From assembly GCA_037178855.1 (NCBI GenBank), contig JASJZC010000006.1:2852001-2916000 (forward strand): a DNA stretch of 64,000 bases. Direction: 5' to 3'. Positions 1-10,806 of this stretch are shown here, piece by piece; the stretch's first letter is position 1; the number at the start of each line of letters is the position of its first letter. Under the pieces are notes generated by a model. That model ran no database searches. It was not told where the DNA came from and saw nothing but the letters and a program-made list of their open reading frames with translations. The stretch comes from Oscheius sp. JU75. Taxonomy: Eukaryota; Nematoda; Chromadorea; Rhabditida; Rhabditidae. A program made the position numbers and the translations under genes.

Positions 1-1499
1 ACATCGTGAGGGCATCTCGGAATGATTTATATCGTCTAAATTATGGACGCTCAGTGTCGGAAACAAGAGGAGGCGGGCGGAGCAGTCCCCCCGAAAATGA
101 CCACACACGATTTGAAGCATGATGAGAGGAAAACTCTTTTAGAGAAAGAGGCTATGAGAGGAAATGGGTTCATTCGAAGCCAGCATCCTGTTTGGGGCAA
201 AAAGAGGAGGACTTTTGTATTTTTTGTTTAGGTATGACTACTTCTGGTAGTGAACGATTCGCAGTGCCAACCGCTGAAGCTTGTTCTAACAGTGTCAATT
301 TCTCTTTTTGATATGAGTTTTAAAACAGTCCGAGAACTTTTTGCTTCGGTGAAAGAATAAAAGGGAAACTTTACTCTACAGGCACAGCTGAAGACAGAAA
401 ACTCGGCTTGTAACCATAACGTAACGAATGTAACATGCTTCCAGATGGCTTCACGTTGTTCAGTGACAGAGAAAGTTTTAGATTTTTATTTCTTCTTTGC
501 TTTGTTGTCTGAAGTCTGAAGCAAGTGGAATGCTATTGAGTTCAGTATAATCAAACGTTGAAACAAAAAACGCGCATGTTTCATTCGCAAGTGATAATCA
601 AGCCAAGTGAACAAGTTGTGATCATTCGAAAGTACTGTGTTCGGATCAAAAAGTCAGAAACCGTTGACCACTGGGATGTGGCTACATAAACAGAGAGAGC
701 AAGGACAAATACGTTTCATCTTTTTCTTTGCAACATATAGGTGCACTGTTGAACTCTCTGAACATGGACCCATAATCTGTTTCGAGCGAAATAAAAAACA
801 ATTTTTTCTGGTCCGACATTTCCTTTCTCCAACCGTTGATCTTATACAAATCTACGAGAACTCTTCAGTTTTGATCGCAGGAACATTGCTCAAAAGTGAC
901 TGAAACACAAAGTGAGGTTTTGAAAAACAAAAGATTTTTATTTTTCACCACTTTCCCACAGAGAATAGGCATAGGATAATGAGTGAGGCGTTTAAGTAAA
1001 ATGAAAAACTGAGACTTATTGGAAAACAGGATTAGAAAAAAAGTTCAAAGTCGACGTACCACAACTTGGAGAAGGTCACGCAAATTAGGTAGTCTCCCGA
1101 ACCGGAGAGTGAATATTCTACTCGTTCCCGCCTCTTTCCCCTCAAAAACGTTTCAGAGATTCTCTATATTATCAAGGACTCAGGTCGAGAAAGAGAGGGG
1201 GTGAGCTCTGAAAATGACTGCGAGCCCAAACTTCCTAATCGCATGACGGCTCTCGGCCTCGTTCAGGGGAGGTCAGTGTCCGATTTGGGTAAAGAGTGAG
1301 GGGAGAAGAGGTTCCAAAACAAAGACAGAACTTGTCAGACGGAAGGGAGTCTTTGAAACAAAGTGCAAGGAAAAGAAGCATGGAAGTTCCGGAATATTTT
1401 GACAGAGAACTGACCAAGGGTACCAAGAAAGAAAGGGATCAAGTTCCAAATAGATTGCTTCGCTCCAACATTGTTGTAGTAAACCTTTACAATTTTTAG
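1..1499. other. No supported gene; weak coding hints only
   Basis: I see no gene I can support here. A plus-strand reading frame at about 721-903 has a possible splice acceptor (ending in tatag) before it, but matches no family I recognise. The stretch may hold upstream exons or introns of a plus-strand gene whose last exon could be the one at 1500. Confidence 0.3.
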
Positions 1500-1619
1500 G
1501 TGGATGTTCCTGATCGAGCTTGTTTGGCTGTAACGTTGACTGGTGAGAAATACTATGCGATGATTCGACGAAAGCATGATGGCGAATGTAAATTTTCACT
1601 CAAAGAGGAAGATCATTAG
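1500..1619 (+). CDS. Possible terminal exon of an unrecognised gene
   Basis: A pyrimidine-rich acceptor (aatttttag, ending at 1499) is followed by 39 codons open to a TAG stop at 1617-1619. The peptide starts VDVPDRACLAVTLTG and ends FSLKEEDH. It looks coding in composition, but I do not recognise it and cannot place the upstream exons. It could equally be a chance reading frame after an intron-like signal. Confidence 0.3.
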   Translation: MDVPDRACLAVTLTGEKYYAMIRRKHDGECKFSLKEEDH

Positions 1620-3365
1620 TTTTCTACACGCTGCTGAAGCAATACCCAAAGCGTGAAACATTTCTTCTTCAAAAAAATTTCCAAAACTCATTTGTTGGTA
1701 TCTGTTAGAAAAGTAACGCAACCATTTGCTATAGGTGAAGCTTGAAACAAAAAAATGGAATCACTTTAGAAGATTTTGCAGAGACCGAAACGAGACGTAA
1801 CATGCAGAAGAGATCTTCGCCTAGTCACAGAAAAACACGATGATACGCACCGGAAATTTTGATAGATCTGGGAGGGGGGCAAACATCCGCTATTGGCAAT
1901 TCTCTTTTTGCCTAGAATGTAATGAAGAAGCTGTTCTTCGAAGAAAGGAACACTTTCAGTGTCTCCAATTCTCTAATCCAATTCTCACCCATTTCGGAGG
2001 AGACAAGTTGGAGTGGGTAGAGAGGCTGTCAAACTGATACTTGTCAAAACAGCGGGGTATCTAGGTAGCCCGAAGAAGTGACAAGCGATATATGAGATTG
2101 TAGAGTGAGCTGGGCCTGGAGTGATACGAACTCAGAGGAGCAGAGAGGAAGAGAAGGAATGAGGGAGAGAGAGGCAGTGACAGGTAGAGAATGAGACAAG
2201 CAGAGTAACAGTGTAAAAAAAGAAAAAAACTATTTAGACACAGAGTCTATGACAAGGACAGAGTGACCGGAAGAGAGACAGAGTCAGTCGTGTAGACCAG
2301 ATGAGGAGGCAAACATCTGGAACTGGGGCGTCTCTCCAAGTGAGAGATAGTGTGGGCCTAACAACATGGGAGCTCATAAGAAATGCTGGAGTTTAAAGTA
2401 ATTAGGGACAGAACTTTACGCCATCCGATTTACGCAAGAGGGCAAGGGTCTTTGGCTTTTTCCCTCCATGACCCTCTTGCGCTGAAAAAAAAAAACTGAA
2501 ATGAATGGATGGACTACAATTATAGCTTTCCCACGCCTACTAGGAGGGTCTTGAGGAAGTTTCTGCACAGCTCCAAATTCCTTCCTACGCTAATTATATG
2601 CAATCCCGGGCCACGTCAATTGGAGCAGAATTTGTAAACTGAAGACTTCTGGTCCTCATTCGGAAGAAGATGCATTTTAAAGAAAAACTGATATCGGGAT
2701 TGTGTTCAGCATGGTCGAAAATATTAAAGAACGCTCTATACAGATTTTGCCACCGCCGTGGATCGAACCAACACAACCCTCGGCGGAGTAACGATGCTAA
2801 CCTGAGCAATCTAACCACTCGGCCCCTTACCCAAGCGCATCCGTAGCGTCTCGGAAGGTATGGGTGGGTCTGGAAAAGCTAGCCGACCGAGTGGTTAGCA
2901 ACGCTGCTTGGTATAAGGGCGACAAAAATATCGTTACTTGAAGCCTTCTAGGGTTTTCGACCACGCTGATCACAAAGCTAGTGTCAGAAATCGGTTTTTC
3001 TGTACAATTCTAGCGGAAATCATGCTTGACGTCCTCATTTTCGCAGCAGACGATTCTTTTTGCCGTGGGTCTTGTAGAGATGGTGGTTGGCTCGGTTCCT
3101 GTTGAGTTTCAACGATTGCTTTCCAGTCCCTAGAGTCTCCGAAACCGATTTTACTCTCCCAGACACCATATTTGTACATTTACTTATAAAAATCATCAGT
3201 TTCTCTTCCTTCCCCGAATGTTTATTGGTGTCTCTCCGACTCTAATCCTGCACTGTTTACTCCACTAAGAATTCTCCGTAAATGACGTCCCTCCCAAAAA
3301 AATCAGCCAAAAAAACGGAATATTTTAATCGGAATAAACTTGACAAATTGGAACCTTTCTTATGA
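1620..3365. other. Intergenic region with GAGACAG-rich tract and tRNA-like debris
   Basis: No gene is supported. Positions 2130-2300 are rich in GAGACAGAG-like simple sequence. Two tRNA-like segments sit at about 2745-2835 and 2870-2970. A minus-strand open stretch at 2970-3179 (starting MYKYGVWESK) has no recognisable homology. Confidence 0.5.
2745..2835 (-). repeat. tRNA-like relic (A and B box)
   Basis: Read on the minus strand, this contains an A-box-like stretch (ggccgagtggttaga) and, about 50 nt later, a B-box-like ggttcgatcc. I could not close a full cloverleaf, so it is more likely a tRNA pseudogene or the head of a SINE than a working tRNA. A second A-box-like stretch (gaccgagtggttagca) lies on the plus strand at about 2880, so two such pieces face opposite ways. 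Confidence 0.45.
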
Positions 3366-6300
3366 TCAGTCTTCTTTTTCCTGGATGAGGTTGCCGAAGA
3401 CTGCTGCTGGCACCGCCTGGGTCTCGACTTCTGAACATTTTGCTTCAAAAAGGCCAAAAAAACTCCGAAACCTGTAGTGTCTTCTTCCTCCTCCTCGTCC
3501 TCCCCGTCGATGTTAATCTCATCAGGATTCTCGGTCGTGTTGAGCTGTGTCGTCTTGCTGGCTCCGCGGATGAAGGCAATATTTCCACCCGAACCGGCCT
3601 TTTGCTGCTCGGCCACCAGCTGGGCCTTGGCCTCCAGGACAGCCATTGAATCCGCTGCGGTCGGGGTCTCTCCAGGTAGTTTGACAGCTCCAGCCGCGGC
3701 GATCATCTGCGCGGACATGTAGTTGACATTGGTACTGTAGGTGGCCTGTACGGAGCGCTTGATACGCAGCATCTCGCGGATCGTATCCTCATTTCCGTGC
3801 TTGACCTCGAAGTCTCGCCACGTCTCCCAGAACTGGCCATGAACCTGGAAAATGGGATTTTTCTTGGATTTAGGGACTGGGACCATAAATATAAAGTTTT
3901 GTTGTTACCAAATGATATAAAATACGCTAAAAAATAAAAAATTGATAAATACTGTCAAAGTGGTATGCTAAGCCTAATCACTTCCGCGTTTGGATTCGAA
4001 AAGTATAAAAACTCACCCTCGGATCGCAGACTTCAGAACAATGTGCGTAGATGGCTCTGGCACGGTCAATTTCTCCGAGAGCGCGTTCCATCTGGGCGTA
4101 GCGGAGACTCAAATCCCTAAATTTGCTTTTTCTCCCTTGAAAAACAAGAAAAACTACCTCGATTTGCTCTCCGGCAAGACACTAATAGCATGCTCATAAA
4201 TCGGTCGCGTATGCGGGATTCCATACAGCTCGCCGGCCTTTTTGATGTAGATATTGAACATCTGAGATTTTGTGATTGAAACGCATTAAAAAGCGGTCCC
4301 TACATCGTACATTTCGTCCTTCTCGACGGCCTGGGTGGCCCGGTTGTAGATGGACATGGCGTGGCGCGCCAGGCCGTGATTCTCCTCCAATTTGGCGTAG
4401 AGCAGGAAGATATCTAGAGGTTTCTTGTGTGAAAATTGCGAGAAAATAAGCATACTTTTAGCAAATTTCGGCGGACAGTTTTCGAGACACTGCTCGAAGA
4501 GATCACGGGCACGTTCCAGCTTCTTGCCGCCGTAGCGATCAATGAACTTCTTGAGGTACGAATTCCAGATGTCAAAGACGTTCGGCCATTTGAAAAGAGC
4601 GATTCCACGCTCGTATGCCTGGAAAGGTATGGTTAGTCATGATAAAAAGTAGAGTAGTAACACGATAAGCAACCATACTGACCTATATATTGGTGCAAGC
4701 TCCACTGCTCTTGTTTTTTGTCTTTTCTCTCTTATTACCAATTTATCTTTTTTATTTTATCCGAAAACTATTTAAAGTGGTGTACATCATAAAATTACCA
4801 CGGCGTTTTTCGTCTTAAAAGTTACATTGCAGAGTCCAGAGAAGTTTTTGGAGACCCCGAAAGACATTCAATTTATCCGAATTTCTACTATAGTCTATGA
4901 AAAATTTTGTGCTCAATTCGGGATCTTCTTGAACGTGTTTAGCTTTGTGCCAATTAAGTAGTACGAAAGAATCGCCTAACGAACCATTCACAACTTTTTG
5001 AAAACGTGGAACGAAAAAACAATCACCTACCTTAAAAGCATGCTCGAAGTACTGATTGTCCTCGAGAAACAGGGCATAATTGATGACAATCTGCGGCGTG
5101 GCGATCCTCAAGTCCAGGATTCTCTCGTAGACAGCTCTTGTCGACTCGACAGTTCCGAAACTCTCCTCCAAATCAGCGTAAAGACTCCAGACTCGGAGAC
5201 TCTTGTAGACACGATTCTGGACAGTCTCCGCCTCATCGAAGAAGTGTGTCTTTCTGGGCGGCGGCGCACAGGCCCGCTTCATCAGAGCGATCGCTCTTTC
5301 TGGTTTTCTAAACAGAAATTCGATGATAAATTGCCAATAAAACTAACTTTTCGCGTAATTCCAGCTCTGCATATTGACACCAGACTACGGCCAGCTCGTC
5401 CACTTTGGCCAGGTTTGCTTGGGTGGCCTTTTCGAAAATGCTTCGGGCCTGAAAAACTATGGATTTAGCAGGAAATCGAACTCAAAATGCTTATATTCTC
5501 ATTTTGTGTACAAAGTAAAAGTTTTGGACTGTTGAAAACCGATTTTTAGCAAGCATCTGTGAAAATTTAGCAGTTTGAAGGCATTTATCAGTCTTTGACG
5601 GTGGAAAAAATTTGGTTAGGCGCGGGGATCGAAACTGCACCTTCTGCGCCGTAGTCAGAGTTCTGACTGCGCCATGTGGCGTTCACCAGTTTTGAAGGGT
5701 GAGAATTGCTGATTTTGAACAAAAATTTTAAATGGCTTTCTGAATGGCTCCCTAGCATTTAATGACCATATGACCGTTATAAACTTGTTAGTTATAAGGA
5801 TCGAACCCGTGACTTTCTTCTTTCTAATCGGTGCTCTAATCTACTGCGGCATTCTTTAAATCCAATTAGGACGTTCTTCCCGTTACTTGAAGTCAAATAT
5901 AACCCCAAAATTGTGTTTTTACTCAGTTTATGCATAAAAATGAGAAAAGGAACCCACGTCCTCTATCTGTCCTCCCTCCTCGTAGAAGCCGGCAAAGTCG
6001 ATCCAGACCTGACTGAGCTTTCCGACTTGCTGTTTCGGGTCGATTGTTCTCACAGCATCGATGAATGTCTCGATCTGCTTGGCCGGCTCGCCTTCGAACA
6101 ATTTGACCCTGTTCAGCCATTCGTGGGCATTGTGTGGATTCTGTCTCAGGAGGACAGAGTTCAGGAGAATCGGACGGCGCTTCATCAGCAGCTCGTACAT
6201 GGCGAAGATGTGCTCGAGTTCGATTTTGCTCTCCTCATCATCATCATCGAGATCGTCCATTCGGGCTGCGCATTCGCGCTCCTCAAACTTGGCATAGGCG

Positions 6301-7471
6301 TCGAAGATCTGGGTAAAGTCGCGAACGGTCTTGACGCAGGCCATGGCTTCCTCGTAGACGTCACGGGCGTCGCCAAACTGACCGGCCCTGATGTAGTATT
6401 CGGCAAAGGAGCACCACAACACTCCGACCTGGAATGAAAAATTGAAAAAAAAAACGAACAACAAATTTACCAACCTGATCAGTGTACTTTTGAATTCCCT
6501 GTCTCATCACGGATCGGACATCGATTGAGTGGATTTTGGTCGGGTTTTGTGAGATCAGATTGCAGAGATCGGCCCAGAGCTGATGGACAGACTTGCCTTT
6601 CTCGCTCACAGGCTTGTCTTCATTGACCAAGATCACGAGATTCTTGGCCGCCTCGTCGAGCATGTCAATTTTCAGGAGATATTCGACGAAATCCTCACGG
6701 GCCCGCGGGGACAGTTTCAGATAGCGTCGATAGACGCGAATTGCTGTCTCCGGGATATCGTGGCTGGTCACGAATTGGATGTAGAGGGGCCATATGCGCA
6801 TGTGCTGCGTCACGGGCAGGGCTCTGCAATTGCCATGTTACTTTCGAAGTTTGCTGCAAAAAACCTCAGGGCGCGATCAAAGATGCGTCTCGTTTCCGTC
6901 ACGAGCCGTCTCTTGGTCATAATTTCGCAGTAATCCATCCAAATTCGGGGCATCTGCAAATTTTTGTAGTTTTAACCGAAAAAAGGGTCAAACTTTGTGT
7001 AAATGGGCCAGGGCTCGCTCGTAGGCGTCGCAGAGATACTGCCAGGCGATGTCCGTCGGAGACTTGTGTTGAATGAGACGACGACGGAAGCGCAAATAGG
7101 CGTACCAGAGTTTGTAGCTCCGTTCGAAGATCTTCAAGGCTCTCTCGTAGACCTGAACAAGGTTTTCGTAAAGAAACATAGAATATATCATCTAAAAAAA
7201 GAAGAAAAGGACTTACAGCACTGGTCTGCTTCCAATGAGCCTTGGTCTTCTTCTTGTGGTCGATGTAGCGTTGCCAGCTGCGCAGGGAGGTCGGATTTTT
7301 GAGGATATCCTCCTCGTACGGCAGATCACTGTCTTCCTGAAATTTTTTTTTACTGAAAAGTCGATAAAAATGGGGAAATACCAGAGTGATCGTCGCCTTC
7401 TTCATTTGCTCAACGATGTCTTGCTTCTCCATTACCGGCTCGCTCGTATCCATGTTCTCCTTGTCCGGCAT
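3366..7471 (-). CDS. XAB2: Pre-mRNA-splicing factor SYF1 / XAB2
   Basis: HAT/TPR-repeat scaffold of the spliceosome-activating NineTeen/XPA-binding complex; nuclear. Fourteen exons: 7382-7471, 7217-7336, 6994-7152, 6865-6953, 6475-6823, 5958-6428, 5348-5448, 5031-5307, 4456-4618, 4304-4413, 4158-4261, 4017-4116, 3472-3844, 3366-3430. Every junction keeps frame and gives 856 residues, close to human XAB2 (855 from memory). Family landmarks are present: [12 protein letters not shown] near the start, [58 protein letters not shown], an acidic [19 protein letters not shown] and the C-terminal VPAAVFGNL. The last exon is reached only through a 41-nt intron (3431-3471); reading straight on would give a false C-terminus. 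Eleven of the 13 introns are 40-64 nt; the others are 172, 412 and 509 nt. It is divergent from the glutaredoxin-like gene at 8038. Confidence 0.96.
5619..5688 (-). repeat. tRNA-Arg(ACG)-like relic inside a SYF1 intron
   Basis: On the minus strand this has an A-box-like tggcgcagtcagaac, an anticodon-arm-like tctgactacgg that resembles tRNA-Arg(ACG), and a B-box-like gtttcgatcc. The D arm looks shortened and the acceptor stem does not close cleanly, so I call it a tRNA pseudogene or SINE head rather than a gene. It lies in the 509-nt intron 5449-5957, in the same orientation as SYF1. Confidence 0.45.
5793..5853 (-). repeat. Second tRNA-like relic in the same SYF1 intron
   Basis: The minus strand reads A-box-like gccgcagtagattagagc and B-box-like gggttcgatcc about 30 nt later. 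The middle does not give a convincing anticodon arm. It lies about 105 nt from the tRNA-Arg-like segment and has the same orientation. Confidence 0.4.
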
Positions 7472-8037
7472 TACCTAAAACCTAGTAGTTTCCAAGCCAA
7501 ACAAGACAGAAGCTACGGAAAAAGATTTAGATTAGAGTTTAGGACAGTATACGACAGGAATAACGCAAGTTTTAGGCTATTTTTTGGATCGATTTTTGTC
7601 AGCCTATTGTTTTCCGTCAAACTGATGAAAAAAGAAGATAGCACGGCCGAAAAATAGGGGAGAAGCAGGCCAAAAGACAAAATGTTGATCTTTTCGAATT
7701 TTCAAATTGGTGGGCAAAAATGTCGGTCGCGGGTCCCAACACGATTTCGGCGGGAAGAGGTTCTCGGTTTGAATCGGATTTATTTTCTCAGTAGTTGTTG
7801 ACTAGAAACCATCTGCATTTTCCCGCATTTTTTCCGAATCTCTTTCGTCAAAGTTTGCTTCTGCTCATACAGACCCTTTTTGCACATCACACATGCTCCT
7901 TCCATTAAAAACTGCAAAAAAGTTCGGTAAAATCGAGTAGAATCTTTCGCATTTGTATCAAATCGTATTCTATCATCTTTTCTTTGACTCTCCCAAAAAA
8001 CTGCTGGTAAACTATTTAATTTCCAGAAGAAACTTGA
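7472..8037. promoter_or_regulatory. Divergent intergenic (presumed bidirectional promoter)
   Basis: 566 bp separate the SYF1 start (minus) from the glutaredoxin-like start (plus). I see no coding exon and no clear TATA element. Promoter function is inferred only from gene orientation. Confidence 0.4.
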
Positions 8038-8407
8038 ATGCGAGGCCGTCTCGTATTCGGCAACACCGTTCGTCTCCTATTCAGCCGTCTTTACTCGAGT
8101 ATTTCCTTCAAGCCGAGCCTGGTCCTCTACGCGAGCGACGACTGCTCTCTTTGTACCCATTTCAAGCGTCATCTCAACACCTTTCTCCAGAAAAACGCTC
8201 AGCTTAAGTTGCACATCGAGATTCGCGACATCAAGCAGTGCAACAAGGAGATTTTCGAGGCAAGGAATCATTTTATGGACATTTTTTCTGTTTCAGAAGT
8301 TCAAACACGAAATCCCCGTGCTCGTGGCCGACGAATCGACTGTAGTCTGTAAACATCGCTTCAGTAGTATTCTTTTCAAACGTTTTCTCGGAATCAGCTC
8401 CGAATAA
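8038..8407 (+). CDS. Glutaredoxin-like protein (C5orf63/YDR286C type)
   Basis: Small thioredoxin-fold protein of about 110 residues. Exons 8038-8259 and 8297-8407. It starts MRGRLVFGN, a basic and hydrophobic stretch that could target mitochondria. A beta strand then leads to the redox-like motif YASDDCSLCTHFKRHL, which contains a CxxC (CSLC). The C-terminal exon (KFKHEIPVLVADES) supplies the conserved cis-proline (IPV) of glutaredoxins. The 37-nt intron begins GC rather than GT (gag|gcaagg ... tttcag). Reading through the intron loses the conserved second half. The stop lies 4 nt before the TASP1 start, so the two may share a transcript. The substrate is unknown. Confidence 0.8.
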
Positions 8408-8411
8408 GTCC

Positions 8412-10587
8412 ATGCTAGCCGTCCATGGAGGTATTCTAGGTCTTTTTGTTATTTTTTCGATAAAATCTAGGTGTTAGCTTTCAAGTACCAGAAAACACGG
8501 CCAAATGGTGTGCCGACGCTCTCAGCTCGTCAACGGAGGACATCGTCACGGCTGTCAGCCATCTCGAAGACCACAAATGGTTCAACTGCGGCCGCGGGAG
8601 CAATCTCACATCACAGCAGACGGTGGAATGCGAGGCCGGCTTTATGACATCCAAGTACTTTCGGTAAACCCTATTTTATGTCTTACAATCACAAAATTTT
8701 CCAGATTCGGAGGAGTTGGCTGTGTTTCGAGGCTAAAAAACCCTATACAAGTTGCCGAGGCTCTGGCCATGGATCCCGGCATTTCTGGTCTCATTAGACC
8801 ACAGGTTCTTGTTGGGAAAGGAGCAGAAGAATGGGCGGCGGAGAGAGGTTCGTTTTCTCGCTATCAGTCTTCTCCAAAAGCGTTCGACACATACTTTTTC
8901 GATCTTACGATGTAACAGTTGCACGCAAGGACTTGCCATGGTACACATGGCTAATGTAGACAGTTATGGTCAAGGGTAGTTGTGTCACACAAATGTTCTG
9001 AAGCAGACATTGGACAGGATAGAAACCAGACAATGAACAGTAGGGACAAGGTAGACAGAAATAAAAGTGAACATAGTGAACCTACCCTTCTGCACGATGT
9101 AACCAATGTTGACTTAGAGGGCAAATCGACTGTGTAGTGTCTACCAGCCATCATAGGATGAGCCTGAGGGCGATGAATGCTGCAAACACGACATTGGTGC
9201 AGTCCAGAAGAACCACAGTGAACCGATGTTCCTTGCCTCCGAGCTGGCGCTGCTTGTTGCGGCTGGCCGTCTCAATGCCGTCTGCACGATGATGACAGTG
9301 TAGACAGGTATTGGACGACGACTGGAGCCCACTATACGGTAGCACGTGAAGTTCCCACAGGGCGACTGTTGAAGGCATCCATCTCCGAGAGTGACGAGTT
9401 GTTCGAATGTACAGAACTCGTTCGGATTACACTGAACTTGCGAAGGGAATCCGTTTGATTACTGTTTGAAAAAGAGTCAGCACTTGTAGGCAAATTTTAG
9501 GTGTCAAATAGGGGTTTAAATCTAGAAATCCTGAACTCTGATCTGATACTCGTCTGCCTGAATCTCGCAAGCTGTAATCTGGCTCGGTAACCACTAGACT
9601 AAGGCTGTACGGCGGCTCAAATCTTTGAAATTTGCAGTCAACTGTATGAGAACCTGAACAGTCGGATAAACAGACACCTTCGCTTCACTAGTAATCAGTT
9701 TTCTGTTGCAGAATTCTCCCTATGTGACCCCGAGGAGTTGATCACAAAAAATGCCCGAAAGGAATGGACGGAGACCTACGAAGTCATCCAGGCAGCTAAC
9801 AACCAAGAAGACCTCGTTCAGGCGATGGAAAAACTCGACACTGTTGGCGGAGTGGCCATCCTCGATCATCACGCTGAGGCCTGCGTCTCTAGCGGCGGTA
9901 TTCGTTTCAAGAGGCCCGGAAGACTCGGCCATTGCACCCAGATGGGCAGTGGTGTCTGGGCTGACAAGACCCCGGATTCGCTGATCGCGGTCAGTGCCAG
10001 TGGATGCGGCGAGGCTCTCGTCTGGACGGATTTCTGTCGAAGTTTGGCCATGACCGTTGTCAATAGGTTTGCTTGTTTTACAGGTTTTTTTGCAGCAAAA
10101 AGTATCCTAGATCTCCAGACGAGCTGCCGGCCCAGGTCGTCGAGGAATGGTTCCGTAAGAACTTCGTCAATTCCACGTATCTTCACGACTTTCCCGCCCA
10201 ATTCCGGCTTGCAGGAGGCATCATTATGTTACAGGTTCGTTTGTGAACCTCGATTGAATGTTGTGCCCAGGAAATGGTGATTCTGACCAATATAACCGAA
10301 AGTAACCTCCTGTAAATGTTTCCGAGTGCTCCCAAACTTTTGTCGAGCCTGAGGATCGAACCCGGCATGTGTCGATCTTTTCATAAAAGATCATGAACAC
10401 CTTTTGGCCTTATCTGCTACGTCTAATTACGATCATATTTCAGGAATCCGGCTGCTCCGAGCTCCTGGTCTTTCACAACACACCCTACTTCCCCATCGCC
10501 TTCAGATCTCGCAACAGCCGGGTCAAAGCCCTCGTCTCGACGATGAAACCGGGCCAGCCGATGAAGGTCGACTCGTTTCTTCTCTAA
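8412..10587 (+). CDS. TASP1: Taspase-1 (threonine aspartase, Ntn hydrolase)
   Basis: Threonine endopeptidase of the asparaginase-2 family; in animals it cleaves MLL-type regulators and TFIIA. Exons 8412-8430, 8471-8663, 8705-8847, 9712-10066, 10096-10234, 10444-10587, all in frame, give 330 residues. N-terminal MLAVHGG, GRGSNL and FGGVGCVSRLKNPIQVA match the family's alpha part. The catalytic threonine lies in EKLDTVGGVAILD, followed by VSSGG, KRPGRLG and SASGCGEALV. The region before the nucleophile (about 45 residues) stands in for the long loop of the human enzyme. At 330 residues it is clearly shorter than the human protein (about 420). Intron 4 is only 29 nt (10067-10095). Intron 3 (864 nt) and intron 5 (209 nt) carry tRNA-like debris. 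The first exon is very short, so an upstream trans-spliced start is conceivable. Confidence 0.92.
9555..9615 (-). repeat. tRNA-like fragment in a TASP1 intron
   Basis: The minus strand shows an A-box-like ttagtctagtggttaccg resembling the D arm of Glu/Asp/Val tRNAs. I see no matching B box at the right distance, so this is a fragment. Confidence 0.3.
10346..10428 (-). repeat. tRNA-like relic in TASP1 intron 5
   Basis: The minus strand contains A-box-like gtagcagataagg, a perfect hairpin gatcttttatgaaaagatc at the anticodon position, and B-box-like gggttcgatcc. It is the best-shaped of the tRNA-like pieces here, but the acceptor stem is not convincing. It is antisense to TASP1. Confidence 0.45.
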
Positions 10588-10806
10588 ATTCGTACTATTT
10601 TGTTATTTTAGTCCCTGTTTTTGTACATACCACAAGTCAATTGTTGTCTTCCCACCCCGATGTTCTAACAATGTGTCATATGTTCGTGTCGAGGTTGCTA
10701 AAGTGCTTACACAAATCTTATTTTTTTTTATGTTACGTGCTGTTCTAACGGCTTGTTACCTGAATTTTTACCTAGTTGTTCAATTTTGCGAGAAAGTAGT
10801 TAGCAA

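Noticed and set aside
3257-3470. Read-through C-terminus of SYF1 ([15 protein letters not shown]...)
   Set aside because: A 41-nt intron (3431-3471) restores the conserved VPAAVFGNL ending and a stop at 3366.
5619-5688. Functional tRNA-Arg gene
   Set aside because: The D arm is shortened and the acceptor and T stems do not pair properly.
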